Assembly: GCA_028023455.1 (NCBI GenBank)
Contig: JAQFVV010012416.1
Span: 6,679,594-6,743,593 of the forward strand
DNA from: Epiperipatus broadwayi
Taxonomy: Eukaryota > Onychophora > Udeonychophora > Euonychophora > Peripatidae
DNA length: 64,000 bases
Reading direction: 5' to 3'
Of the stretch, positions 45,155-57,850 are shown piece by piece (positions within the stretch are counted from its first letter, which is position 1; each line of letters begins with the position of its first letter). The translations under genes were made by a program, and so were the position numbers. The notes beneath the pieces were generated by a model. The model was not told where the DNA came from, did not search any database, and worked only from the letters and a program-made list of their open reading frames with translations.

Positions 45155-47990
45155 TTATAGTTATGATAGGCAGACAAAACTAAATTATGTCCTTATTCCC
45201 AAAAAGAACCATAAAGTCATCAGCCAAGGCCAAGTTGGCAGCTGCGGACAAATAGTGTTATGAATTACTTGATTGTGGGCCCAGGAAGCCATTTGATGAT
45301 AACCTTTTATTAATGAGCTATTTACACCTGCAAATTATGTTCAAGCGAAAGAAGAATAGACAAATTGAAATATTAAATGAAATTTGATGGACTTTGTGAA
45401 GTTAGGATAAAAGATTAAGACACAATTTATTTATAAAGTGGTCATATACTTTACCAAACAGGCATACATATTGTAAGCAAAAATGATAAAAGGCTTATTT
45501 TAAATAAAAAGTGGCAGAAAGATAATGTGAAGATTGATGTTATATCAGACAGAGTGGCAAGAATAGTTAATGAAAGTTATCAAATGCAGATCATTCAAGT
45601 TTATGTCCAACAAATTATCACTATGATAAAGAACTAGAGGATTTTATATAGATGTACAAAATGTTTTTGATCAGATCAAATAACATTTTACGATTAGAAT
45701 TGATTGAAAAATGAGAATTGTGGGTAGCAGAAATGACAGAGTAACACTGTGAAATTCATAAAATAAAAAAATACATTATGAATCCTTTCTTTGAGAAAAA
45801 TGCTAAATGGAAATGGTCATGAAGTATCCAACAAAGGTACAGCATAGTTGGATTATGTTTCGGCCATCAGAAAATATGTATTTCAAGATTGTAATGTTCT
45901 TAATAGATTCAACCCCGAAAGTCATTACCGATTAGTGAAATGTAAGATATGAGTTAATAGACTAGAGAAAGAAAATTATTAAGAAAAAAGTATTAACAGT
46001 TGAGATTCCAAACCTTCAAAATGATTCCATTGAATTTAAATTAAGATTTTCCAGTTATTTAAAAATATTAATAGATTTTGAAGACAATTTTGATTTTATT
46101 GGAATAATAAGAAGATATTTTATATACTGTTAAGAACTGCGACAAAGATAGCTAGTATTGAAAACACCATTTTACCTGTATTTTTTTTTTATGAGTAAAT
46201 TTTCTAATGAGACAAAACAATATGCAAAGAAAATAAGAAATATATATATAGAGAGAGAGTTATCTAAAACTGTATGAAAAAGAGTTAATAATGACAATAG
46301 AAAATATAATTATGAATTGGCAAGGATAGTTACAGAAGATAACAGTCTAAAATATAAAACAACAAAAGAAAAGTTATTTCTACAATAAAAAAAAAAGATG
46401 GAACTATCATGAAGTGCTTGGAAAGTACAAAAAAAATAGTGATAATGGACAACAAAAAAAGAAATTTACCACTACAATTATTACATCTTCTGAATTGAAT
46501 CATTAAAACATCACAAGACTGCCCTTTTTTATGCTTACACAAGCTGTTAATACAGTAGCAAATTTTTCCGTACAATGGTGCCACCTAGTGTAACCTCTAG
46601 TAATGAATAGATGCTTGAAAAATGTGCATTTTAATCTCTATACAATGCCATCTCATCCAATATCTCCAGACTAATTTCTAAATTATGCTTTTATTGTTGC
46701 ATTTTTAATTTTTGCTGGAGTAGTGCATTGGATTCAAAGATCCAGGTGCATTACTCCTAGATTCAAAGCTTTTCACTAATGAAAGCTATAAGCTAGAAAC
46801 TTGTCTGGAGATATTGGATGAGAAGGCACTGGGTAAGAATTAGATTGCATAATTTTCTAGCATCAGTTGATTACTATAGCTTGAAATAGGTGGCAGTATT
46901 ATAGCAAAATTTGCTACTACCTTCTGAATTGCCAAATATTTTAAAGAAAAGATTAAATATGCAATTAAATATATGATGAAAAAAAAAGCTCCAAAAATAA
47001 TAAAACTATTATTGATATTTTAAAAGAAAAAATCTGTTGGAAAAGTTTTATACCAATCTTTAAATAATAAAGATATGTCAGACATTTGGAAGAATGCATT
47101 TATAATATTGATACTTACACAAGCGGAGAAAAAGATATTAGAAATTACAGAATTATATTTTTCTATCAATGCTATTTTATACAAAATCTTTAATAATATA
47201 ATCACTATTTGTCTGCAGTGAACTTTAATTCAAATCAACCCAAAGAACAAGCTGGATTTAAAAGTGATTTTAACACAACGGATTGAATCGTAGTAATTTA
47301 CATTACAACGGAAAGTTAATGAAGTAAAAGCAAATAGAATTTAATTAAATCACCTAAATTTTGCAGATGATGTCTGTGTTTTTTTTTTTTTTGCAAATAA
47401 TACTTCAGAGCCGGGAAATATTGCAAAAATTGTTAGATAAAAGAAAGTAAGATAAACACTAAAAAGACTAAAATAATATTTTATGGATTTTTCCAAAAGA
47501 AGATAATAAAGATTGATAATCATTAATTAGAAATTAATAAGCACAAACACCTTAATCAAAGTGTTAATTTAGATGGAAACATAATAGAAGAAATGAATCA
47601 TAGAATTAAATTTGAATGAAGTACTGCTATCAGAACAACTTATTTAATATGCCTATGTGTTTAAAAGGAAGGTTTATAATACATATTTTATTTTATGAAT
47701 TTGAGACAAAAACTAACATGAGTGATACAGGTATTTCATACTACTCAATGTAGTATCGAGAGCTGTATATTTGGAATAACAAGAAGAGATCAATATATGG
47801 GCAATTAAACAAACAAGAATCATTGATATCATTAAAAGAATTAAGAGACTAAATTGAAATTGGTCTATATTGTTTGGAAGATATCATAATAGATATACAG
47901 TTGAAGTTTTGAAATTGGATCCCAAGAGATTATAAAAGATATAAAAAGATCACATACGAGATGAGTAGATGAAATAAGAAAATTTTTGAT
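45155..47990 (+). pseudogene. decayed RTE LINE copy, plus strand
   Basis: Runs parallel to the RTE at 19.7-23.0 kb with many stops. Examples are 'gacagagtggcaagaata' near 45549 (endonuclease region, DRVARLV), SELP-type text near 46490 and again near 46927, 'cgggaaatattgcaaaa'-type RT sequence near 47413, and the thumb and C-terminal region to about 47980. It is split by a fold-back element at 46555-46917 and cut at its 3' end next to the solo LTR. Confidence 0.82.
46555..46917. mobile_element. fold-back element inserted in the RTE copy
   Basis: The terminal inverted repeat is 'gtagcaaatttttccgta' with 'caatggtgccacct' at the left, and 'aggtggcagtattata' with 'gcaaaatttgctac' at the right. 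Arms include 'taatgaatagatgc' and its inverse, and a degraded CTGATGA-like module ('cactaatgaaagc', then 'gctagaaac', near 46774). Same family as 29.4, 35.0 and 56.4 kb. Confidence 0.8.
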
Positions 47991-48007
47991 GTTTTTGATA
48001 TATATAT

Positions 48008-50223
48008 TGTAACGAGCACAGACGTTCGTTACATTGTTTTTTTATTTATTTATTAAACATGAAAGTAAATTAAAAAGTTCGCATTTAAAAATTTTCTTTA
48101 AGAATTAAAAATTGAAATTAAATATCATCTTAAACTCTTATATATTAAATCGCACAGATAATGAAAAATTATTAAAATAAAACTTTATTAAAGAAAAAGT
48201 ATTTTAAAACTAAATTTTAAAAAGATTTGGAAATAAAATTATATCTTTAAATTTATCTTTAAATATATCTTTGATTTGGAAAACAGGTTAATTAATCAGA
48301 AATGGAAATGATAAATTTAATTAGTCAAATGTAAACCAGCCTTGGGCATTTAAATGTAAAAACATAGGTCAGTTAGGAAAACAATAGAAACAAATAGCCA
48401 ATGAAAGAAATCCATCGGGAAATCGGACCTCAGCGAAAGGATCATCACATCGATGACATAATGCCAAGTCAATCCTTCGAATACGTATAAAAGGAAAATT
48501 TGGAAATTATTAATCAGTGAGTTGTTATATAATTACGATGTGAGAGATATGTGGTAGTACGGAAGTGAAGAAGGGATTGAAACAGACGCACGATTCAATC
48601 CCTTCAGTTTTGCTAGGAAAGAAAGAGAAATGAACTATCGTTTTTCCACATTGAGGTGGTCAGTTAAAACAAAAACCTCCGATGGATAAATAAATCGGCC
48701 AACAGAATATCAATCTTAGGACGGCGTGGGAATTCACATTCATGGCAAGCAACGGATAAAGAGGAACTGTTTTAAACCGTAAGAACTTTATAAATAATGA
48801 ACATTAAATTAAACTTTCCAGAGTTAAATGATTGCAATATTATCCTATCGGACCAACTTAATTTATTAATAAGGTTATTTGATGTATTTTTTTTTTTATA
48901 TATATTTAAAATCATTTCCATTTATTTATTTATTTATTTGTTCTTTAAGTTTTATTATGATTTCTGTTTTCCGTTAAGGTAAATTATATAAATGTTAAAC
49001 TTAAGTCGGGCGTGAATGGTTGTATAGATTTGTAAAGTTATATTAGGTGAGGGTAATCTTAGGTTATTTGTTTCGTTGTTGAATTGGGTCAGTGGATCGG
49101 ATATATTGGTGTGATTAGTAGATGTAATATTGATTCGCTACGGGCAGAATTGCTTGATACGCCGCACACTTCCGTTTGCCTATGGAAGGAATTATAAGTC
49201 GGATACCGCAGTTCCTTTCTATGGAGTTTTTTGTTTTATTGCTCTTCTTTGCAGATAGATGTAATATTCCTATCTCATGAGAAGCAATTTCTTCTCTTAA
49301 CTTTTTGTGCTGCCGTATTTTATTACATTGAATACATCGATATATCAGATGAATTGATGCCAGTTTGACTACGAATTTTAACCTAAGGTTAAATAGGGAT
49401 AGAATGTTTATTTACAAAAGCAAATTTATGTGGTCTATTCATACTCGACCCTAAATAAAAATGCAGTAAATTTAAGTTGTTTATAGACGCTTGCATGGAT
49501 TGGTTATCGGTTAAGTATGTTTTGGGTTTTTATATTTGATCAAAATATATAGACATTCGATAAATAATGATACCTTACGGTGAGTATCTAAAATGTATTT
49601 ATTCGGATGTCTTTTAAGTTATTGGTGACAATGCAAGTATCTTATGGTGAATACTATTGGGTTACGTATAAATTTCCCTCCGCAATTGTCAGTAATCAAT
49701 AATTTTGTATTTTGATCGTTTATGTTTACTTTGAAATGTTTTTGACCGTGAAATCTATGTAACCGATCTATATTCAACATTATAAACAAGCTTTCATAAA
49801 TTTATCTGTGCGAACTTAATTAAAATGTAAAATTAGAATATAATAGTAATTAAATGTAAATTAAAGTCAAAAATCAAAGTTAAAAATAATGTTAAATGTT
49901 AAAATGTAAAACTAATACTAAAATAATTTTAAATCTTATATATATGTGCATAAATAAATGTTTGTATGTTAATTACTGGCAGTGGCTTATTTTATTTATT
50001 TTTTAATGTTGAAATCTAATTAGATAAGATATTATATTATTTAATCTCTGCTATTCCACTGAGCTAGTGACATGGGCTAACGACCGGCTGCAAAATATAA
50101 AAAAAAAAAAAATTTTTTTTTTGACTTACGTATCTGCCTACTTTATAAATTTTTCTAGGTTCAAATGCCTAGATGGCGCCCGTAGTGCAGATGACGTGAA
50201 GTCGCTTTCTCCGGATCGTTACA
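48008..50223. repeat. probable solo LTR, 2.2 kb
   Basis: Starts TGTAACGA and ends TCGTTACA, an 8-bp perfect inverted terminus of the TG...CA retroviral type, flanked by ATAT on both sides (48004-48007, 50224-50227). A clear TATA box, TATAAAAG, lies at 48486-48493, followed by more GC-rich sequence, as in an LTR promoter. No gag or pol remains, so it looks like the product of LTR-LTR recombination. 2.2 kb is long for an LTR; a non-autonomous element is the alternative. Confidence 0.65.
48486..48493 (+). promoter_or_regulatory. TATA box of the solo LTR
   Basis: TATAAAAG about 480 bp into the LTR, the best promoter-like site in the element. It suggests the element reads left to right. Confidence 0.5.
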
Positions 50224-50293
50224 ATATATATAATAGTAAAAAAATCTAGTCATACATCATGTGACTTAACTTATTAAGCTTGCACTACAAATG

Positions 50294-52160
50294 TAATATA
50301 ATGAGCATGATAATAGCTCTAAACAACTTTTTCAATAAATATCAAAAGAGAAAGCATTTAAAATCTCTATCTAGAATTATCCCTAACCCCAAACCGGTTT
50401 TGAGCTGATGGCTCTCCTCAGTGAGATGCTAGGATATTCAGACACTAGATCTAAAAAACCAACTTAAGCACAGAATTTATCTAATACTTAACTACTAAGT
50501 AGAAAATCTGAAAATTTCAGACATCTATGTCTTCAAATCCAGTTATCTAATTGGTTGTATTATAATAGCATGTTGAAACCACCGGAGAGCATGATTTGTT
50601 TATAAAAAAATATATATATAATGTTGCCAGGGCCGGGTTTTGTTTTTTTTTGGCTTTGGTTTTTTTGTTTATCACATTTATAAAAGTAATATTAAATCAA
50701 ATTTTTTAAACACAGCCAAAAAAAAAAAAAAAAAAATGCATAAAAAAATTACAAAAAAATGAATTTACAAAAAAGTACTTAATTTTTTTTTTTATTCTTT
50801 TCATTATTTATATTTTCGGGGGCCGGGTTTTTTTTTTTGGTCTATGTATTTTTTTGTTTTTTTTTTGTTGTTGTTGTTTATCACATTTAAAAAGTACGGC
50901 AGCTATCAAATCAATTTTGGCAACCCCCAAAAAAAATACATCAATTAAAAATGAATTTTAAAAAGTAGTTACCACTTTTTTTTTTTAATTCTTCTCATTA
51001 AACCCTTATATTTTCGGTTCGGTATTGTATGACAAAAAAATCAGCCGATTCTTCTTCTTTTTTTTGTTTGTTTTATAAATTATAAATAAATCTATTTCCA
51101 TTTAACAGTAACATTTACAAGCCAAAGTCCAACTTTGGGAGATGGGGAAAAGGGGGGGAGGGTGTTTCCAATTGCTAACAGAACGGAATGCAAAAAACTC
51201 GATGGTTAACAAAGTTTTGACGGTAATTCCCAAAAACATCAATGTATAAGGCAATTAAAACCAACTTTTTGGGCTCTTCAGGACAAAAAACAGCAGGCAT
51301 GCAGCTTCAAGCTGTTTTGTTTGATAACCCGGTTCCAGCAGTCAGAGAAGAATTCTTTCTTTGACATTCGGAAAGTTTCCTATTTCAGCCATTTGATTCA
51401 GCTCACAGTTGTTCTCGCACGAAACATGACTTAGAGCGTGATTTGATAGGAGTCACGCTTGCACCTACACTTGGCCCATTTTTTCAGCAGAAAATGGGGG
51501 CTAGGGAAGCATGAGACTCTGCTCATAATTGTTAGTAGACCTTCCTAAAACATGGGAGATAGAGGGGGAGGTGGCCTTAATGAATATTAAAATAGTTTTG
51601 TCAATCGGAATTCCAGCCACCCTCAGACAATACTGTAGCCAAAAGTGAAATGTGATCGCACATCCAAAATGCTTAGCCCAAATCTGAGCTGTAAGCTGAC
51701 ACGATAGCTTCTGCGGCAGATTGGCAAATGTCATGTTTCTGTGCATTAGCATAGAAATAAACACAGCAACCCCCTCCCGTATCAACGGACTATTTCTAGG
51801 CTTACGCATTGAAATAGAATGTTCGATAGCAGCCGGCATATTTATGTGTGCTATCATAGAAATAATGCCCTTCGGCAGTTTCAACACGCTGTTGTAAAAC
51901 AACCACCTAATTTAAATAGATGTCTAAAATTTCAGATTTTCTACTTAATAGTTAAGTATTAGATAAATGTTGTGCTTGAGTTGGTATTTTAGATCTAGTG
52001 TCTGAATATTCTAGCACCTCACTGAGGAGAGTCTTCAGTTCAAAACCGATTTGGGGATAATTCTAGATAGAGATTTTAAATGCTTTCGCGCACTTTCGCG
52101 TTTGACATTTATTGGAAAAGCTTGTTTAGAGCTATTAGCAGGCTTATTATATTATATATA
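50294..52160. mobile_element. 1.9-kb element with inverted termini of about 240 bp
   Basis: Left 50294-50540 and right 51915-52160 are inverted copies ('taatagctctaaacaa', 'aaaatctctatctagaatta', 'cctcagtgag', 'attcagacactagatcta', 'taatacttaacta', 'gtagaaaatctgaaa'). The interior has a tandem duplication of about 190 bp (50628-51020), each copy with 'gggccgggttt' and long T runs. A block at 51080-51900 contains a 133-codon open frame on the minus strand that I do not recognise. The arms share a module with the 29.4-kb repeat family. Likely non-autonomous. Confidence 0.8.
50628..51020. repeat. tandem duplication, two units of about 190 bp, T-rich
   Basis: Each unit runs from 'gggccgggtttt' through T-rich tracts with 'gtttatcacattta' to 'ttatattttcgg'. 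Second unit starts at about 50819. Confidence 0.75.
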
Positions 52161-53965
52161 CATGTGTGAGTGTAAATTAACATTGCTTCATAGGATAATT
52201 GACATTATAGTTTTTGATATAAATTCTTATTCACATGAGGAATGTCATAAAAATTTCTATTCATTAAAAGACAATTCATCATTCGAAACATTATTCTTCA
52301 TACCAATTTATATAATTAAAGACAAACCAACTCTACCATGATTCTTTACCATTTCTTTCTTTAACATACGCAAGTATCCTCTTCTTAATATCGTTTACTA
52401 ACTTTTTTATGTCTTTTTATTTTAATTAATCGAGGTTTCTTTTCAAAAGCTTACGATAATTCTATCTACATGTTAAATTTAATTACTCTTTAGTTTTTAA
52501 ATTTCTTCAAAAATATTTTTTCTCTCTTCTCAAATTTTCAGTATTTGTAATGTAAACTTTAGACGTGCCTTAAGAAAAGAAAAAGAATTAATTAATTAAT
52601 TTGCCAAATATAATATGCACTGCAAGATATTTTAGAAACAAAATAATGTTAATATTCACAACAGACAATGTATAACCAGATGAATTGAAATTTGTGTTCA
52701 TATCTTTTACACACATAAAAAAAAAAAATTCACTTTCGTGAGTATGTAATTAGTTTTCAGATTCACCCATGACGGTTGATTGTCATAAACATTAATAGGA
52801 GCAACATTTCAGCTACATTTTACCTGGCATTATATGTACAAACTAAAGACAACAGTATATGAATGTATTTGTCATGGATGGTTTGGTTTGTATAATCAAA
52901 TAAAATTTATTTTCAACTTCTTACTCTTTCTTTTTTTTTGTAGAGTTGGAATGATTGTATTCATTTATCAACGACTGGTGTGTATAGGATAAATTATCTA
53001 TCGTGCGTACATTTATATATTGATAAACATATATATCGACAGAATACTTTCATTTTATATGTCAGATGTGAGAAGGAAAAAAAGCAGCCCTATTAAATGG
53101 ATTTGTCATTATTTGTTTATTTTATGCTTATAAAATTTTTAAAAATGTTTACAATTTTTTTTTGCAATTATTAGTTCAGACATTTCCAGTGAAAAAACTA
53201 TTAAAATGAAAAAACTGTTATTTATTTTTATTATATTGAATCTACAGTATTTTTCGCCAATAAATTTATCTTCTATTTTTTTTATATTTCATTTTTTAAT
53301 TGCATTCAAGAAATATGAAATACGCTGTTAATTTGAAACAGCTATAATTATTTTGGGAACATATTATAATCAAATTTTCATAAAATTTCATTTACTGCGA
53401 AGCCGGTAAAAGTAGGCCCGAAGGCAAAAATCTCAACGAGTCATTCCTTCTTCCTAAATTCAAAATATTAAATTTTCATTCTTATTTATTTATATTAATT
53501 TTTAAAAAATTATTTATCATATAAAGCAAATTAATAAACTCATCCATTTTTTTTAAAAAAGTTCTTTCTACTGGTTTATGCGCTTGCAAAATCACTAATT
53601 AGTACTTCTTTCAGGTCCATTTGAATGCTTTCTTAACCCAATAACGAATACTACAAAAACTAATCGAATTTTTTATTATTTTTAATTTACTATAAAAGGT
53701 CTTCCTATCCTAGCCACAGTTACTCAAAATGTAAAAAACGGGATACATTTCATTAATTAAATTTAGTTTACAAACAGCCTTAATTAGTAATTAATAATTC
53801 TGAAAATTTTTAGATTTTTTTATATATAAAAAATCTTATAATAATGAAATCACTTGAATTAGAAAGTTTTCAAGTTATACTGAGAAAAGATCTGAACTAT
53901 AAGCAAGATTTTAATGCATAAAAATTTGAAAATACATCTCCATAAACTATGGGTATAAGAATACA
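52161..53965. other. AT-rich spacer, no gene seen
   Basis: No repeat ends or coding signals recognised. The 96-codon frame 52051-52341 overlaps a repeat arm and is chance. Confidence 0.5.
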
Positions 53966-53971
53966 TTTTCA

Positions 53972-54070
53972 TTTTTTTTTTTTTTTTCATATGTCAAAAT
54001 GTTGACCGGGAAGTGAATCCGGGCCAGCTGCTTGGAAGGTAGATATGCTAACTGCTAGGCCACCAAATTT
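53972..54070 (-). mobile_element. tRNA-Gly(UCC)-derived SINE, second copy
   Basis: The minus strand reads GGTGGCCTAGCAGTTAGC, an ACCTTCCAAGC anticodon region and CCCGGATTCACTTCCCGG, then TTGACATATG and a poly(A) run (the T run at 53972-53987). It is the same family as 19.2 kb, with a more mutated acceptor stem. I see no convincing target duplication. Confidence 0.78.
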
Positions 54071-55162
54071 ATGGGCTATTGCTTATGGGACTGCACAGAT
54101 CTTATGCCAACTACATCACTGCTAGTATATAATACAAAAGAAAACATAAATAAACTTTTTTATGTACAGCCACTTCTTCCTTCCATCTTGATGGTGCTTT
54201 TAGAAATCATTTAAGACATAGGATTATATTTCTTTTGGAAGTATTATAATTTCTTTCTGCTTCTTGTTCTTTTATGCATTGATTTATATATATATTATTT
54301 ACAATCTATTAAAATAAAATTTATTTCTTTATATTTGTATGATCATGTATGCATTTGAATATTATAATTCTGAAGAAGACTTCTGGCAGTCGAAACCATA
54401 AGGAAATATAAAGTAGTACATTTTATTTTATTAGATTGCATTGTAAAGTGTTTAATGGTATTATATTTCTTAATATGTTTTGTATGTAGAGTTTGTAATA
54501 GTCAATTTATAGCTTATGAATATCCTTCCTGTTATGAGTATATATGAAAAATTGTTTCATTATCATCAATTTCAATGATTACAAATCACTTTAGGATGAA
54601 TGATTTTTGACTTAATTCAATTTAGACACTTTGTAACTTTTTTTCCTTTACATTACTCAAAAAAAAAAAATCTGTCTACATATCATCTTTTTTTTATTCC
54701 TCTTGCAATTTCTATCTTAGATCACTAATCTCTGCTATAACTTTTGACTTTATAATTCGAGAATATAAAGGCTACATATTTTTATGTGCAGAAACAAACC
54801 TTCACCCTTCCCTCAAAAAAATGGAACTATATTGTGACTAACAATTACCAAGGATTTGAGAAGAAAGACTGATATTTTCTTAGTTTTAAATTTGGAAGTA
54901 AAAGTCAACAAACTTACCATGTTTGCAAGTGCATATTTGTAAAAGGTCCATCCATTTTATTTTGCCACATGAACAATCACATGATATAGCCAAGCTGTAA
55001 TCCATAGAGCTCCAAATCTACCACTTTGTCACTATAGTAAACTATGGAGGGTAATGTGATACATTAAGAATTTGCCTTGCTTTAACTATTTTTCAATTAA
55101 TAGCAAGTTACCTTTGTCATAAATGTTTTTATAATTTTTTATTTCATGTGTAATTTTATGAT
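54071..55162. other. AT-rich spacer, with a CTGAAGA...GAAAC stem-loop near 54370
   Basis: CTGAAGA (54370-54376), GACT-loop-AGTC and GAAAC (54392-54396) form a hammerhead-like or SINE/Penelope tail-like module. No other structure or gene was recognised. Confidence 0.45.
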
Positions 55163-56960
55163 ATTGATCTACTTGGATTATTCCCACCGTCTAATATTAA
55201 ATATTGATTATCTTTAGAAAAATTCAAACTTTATTTAAACTTTTCAAATACATTAAAATTGTTAGAAATAGTAGATAGTATCTTTGTTTTTCGGTTTTGC
55301 AATTAGGTGTATGTTTGTTATATAAATATTTACATTAAATATGGTATTTGCTGTTGTTTGTTTAGTTCTCTGAAGCAATGACATCACGTTCAATTATAAG
55401 CTTGAGCATAAGTGTAGTCAGGACCACATGTTTGAATAGGTGTTTTGTTCTATTATTTTGTGATTACTTTGTTGAATTGTTTTTAATTTGTTTGCTAGTG
55501 TGCTATGTGTGCATGAATTCCTGATTGAAAAAGATCACATAGTTTTTTAGATATTATTATATTTTTTCATTAATATATCTAATAATCAGGTTACAAAGTG
55601 CTGTTGGTTTGACAGATTAAAAAAACGATTTTGTGTTTCTGATTCAAAATGACCTAGAATGCATATATCTTTCTATTTATTTGTACTTTCTTTTTGCTTT
55701 AAGTAAATAGAGAATAATCAGAGCTTCCATGTTGATTTTTAGAAGAAGACAAAATATGTTGGTTCTAGAGACCAGGACCCAAATTTTCTACTTGTTTATT
55801 CATAGCTGATGAGTAGTCGAAAACATACTCAGCCTACTGTGTTGAATATTTTTAATTTAAAGTGTTAAAGATGCTTTTCTTAGTATACGTGTTGTACGTA
55901 TTTATATTGAATTATATTTTTTTTTAAGAATAAATTATAACTATTGGAATTAATTGTTTAAGTGTAGAATTTGTTTCATTTTCTGTCTGAGGGAAAGGGT
56001 GAAGTAAGTTAAAAACTTCCCAGTATATAAATTTGTGGTTTGATGTGCAGAAGATAAAGTTTTCAATGTTAAAAGTGGTTCTGTGTGTGTTTGCAATATC
56101 CATTATGGTCAGGAGGTTTGTCAGTGGGGTAATTTTAAATGCAGATACTAAATTTAGATAAGTTAGTGCTCAGACTGATAACATATTTAAATATTTCCAA
56201 GTCATGTAGTCCAAGTCCTTTCTGTGATAAGGGATGTAATCTTTTAAGTTTTTTTTTTTCCAAGAGTAAGTTTTTACATAGGCTGTTAATCTGACTTCTG
56301 AAAGTTTTGGTGTATGATACTTTTGGGGTATAGCTGGCAATTCTTGTCATTGTTAGCATTGAATTTAAGTTCATGAATCTAAAAGTCCCGATTTGATTCC
56401 CATTGCAGTACTGACACTGACCAAACGAGCATCACCTGAAGAACCAGCAAGCATCACATGATCACATCTCCAATATTAGCACATAATTGTTTATAAACAA
56501 AACAAAGCAAAACTTCATATAGTAGTGCCACTTTTTAATTTCATGCTCATAGTTTTGTAGTTAAGTAGAGATAAAAGATGGCTGCTGGAGGGTTGCATTA
56601 GATCCTAAGATCTAGATGCAGTGCTCTCAGATCCAAAGCTCCTCACTGACGAAGGCCACAAGCCAGAAACTAGTCTGGGGATATTGGATGAGTAGGCATT
56701 AGATAGGGATTTTATGCACAAGCCTTCTGGCATCCATTGATTACTCTGTTTAGCACAGGTGGCACTACTATATGGAGTTTTGCTTTGTTTATCACCTGAA
56801 GAAGAGAGGAGAATAATATCTCTTAAAACATTGTGATATATACTGACCTGTGTGTTATTACTAACAGTTGAATGTATTTGGAAAGTTTAAATAAAGTTTG
56901 AATTTTTTTGAAGACATTCAATACTTAATATTAAATGCTGGAAATAGTCCAACATAGAAT
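55163..56960. mobile_element. decayed element with inverted termini of about 110 bp
   Basis: The left end (55165-55280: 'cttggattattcc', 'tctaatattaaatattg', 'aaattcaaactttattt', 'aaatacattaaaa') is inverted at the right (56865-56960: 'gaatgtatttgg', 'aaataaagtttgaattt', 'aatacttaatattaaatg', 'ggaaatagtccaa'). The interior is non-coding except for an unrecognised 79-codon minus frame. Modules CTGATGA...GAAAAC (55806-55824) and CTGAAGA...AAAAC (56796-56829) lie inside. A Penelope-like origin is possible but unproven. Confidence 0.6.
56442..56790 (+). mobile_element. nested SINE-like/fold-back repeat with a 13-bp target-site duplication
   Basis: ATCACCTGAAGAA at 56429-56441 recurs at 56791-56803, and between them lies a unit nearly identical to 29.4-29.7 kb. 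It has tips 'gcaaaacttcatata' with 'gtagtgccac' and the inverse 'gtggcactactatatg' with 'gagttttgc', plus CTGACGA...GAAAC at 56646-56670. A 13-bp duplication points to target-primed retroposition rather than cut-and-paste transposition. Confidence 0.75.
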
Positions 56961-57519
56961 TATTATTAAAATACAATGACCGCAAATCTTTAAACCAATG
57001 CATTTACTTCTTTTAATTAAAGATATTTTCATATGCACACACACATTTATATTTGTATGTGCATTTAAAATTAAATATATGTAGATTACTATTTGAATAT
57101 TTTTTCTATCCCTTAATTAATTCAGGTCAGAAGAAAATAAAATGTTTTTAAATAAAGCTTCTGTCGAAAACAGATGATATGGACAAAACTTTTTAAGTTG
57201 TAATCGTTTTTGTTTTAAAATCATTGTTATCTGAGGATTGATTGAAAGTGAAGTTAAGTATAAAAGCACAGATATAAGGTCAAACCTGTAGTCAATTTAT
57301 CATATTTTTTGCTGCAGTAATCTGATATATTATGACTTGTAAATTAACAAATGAAATAAAAAACTGTTGCTCTAATAATCGAAGGAACATTATCTCATAG
57401 TGTTACGTTTCTAGAACTCCTTGACCAACAGCAAAATGGTCAACTGAGAGAATCATGTAGAATCATTTGGACAGGTCTAAATAGGTCTGTTTAAAAAATC
57501 CTCGGACTCTTACTTATAT

Positions 57520-57850
57520 AATACTTTTTAGGAGCAAATTCTGTTTATTCTACTCCAGTACTGTTCTTTGTTGCAAGCTAGAGTGATCAGTAAATGGTGA
57601 TGGTGGTGCTTATTAAAACTATATTCAGTGTTAACTTATCCATATACCCAGTCAGGAGTTTGAATCTAAATGCACTAGATCCAGTTCTAAGCTTCTAACT
57701 TATCAAAGCCATAAGCTAGAAAGTCATTTGTAGATATGGATAAGTCTGCATTGGATCCAACCTTCTAACAGATCAAATCACAATCTAGAAAGTAGTCTGT
57801 AGATATGGATAGATAGGATTGCATTGGATCAAAACATTTCTTAAGTAGTA
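57520..57850. repeat. degenerate repeat with an internal duplication, related to the fold-back family
   Basis: 'ccagtactgttct', 'agtgatcagtaaatgg' and two copies of 'agctagaaagtc'-like and 'gtagatatggata' text (near 57715 and 57785) recall the 29-kb family tips and inner module. Strongly decayed. Confidence 0.5.

Noticed and set aside
51501-51902. 133-codon minus frame with a vague resemblance to a Copia integrase segment
   Set aside because: No catalytic motif or consistent alignment; kept only as an unrecognised frame inside an inverted-repeat element.
52051-52341. 96-codon frame as a small secreted protein
   Set aside because: Starts in the right arm of an inverted-repeat element and has no supporting motif.
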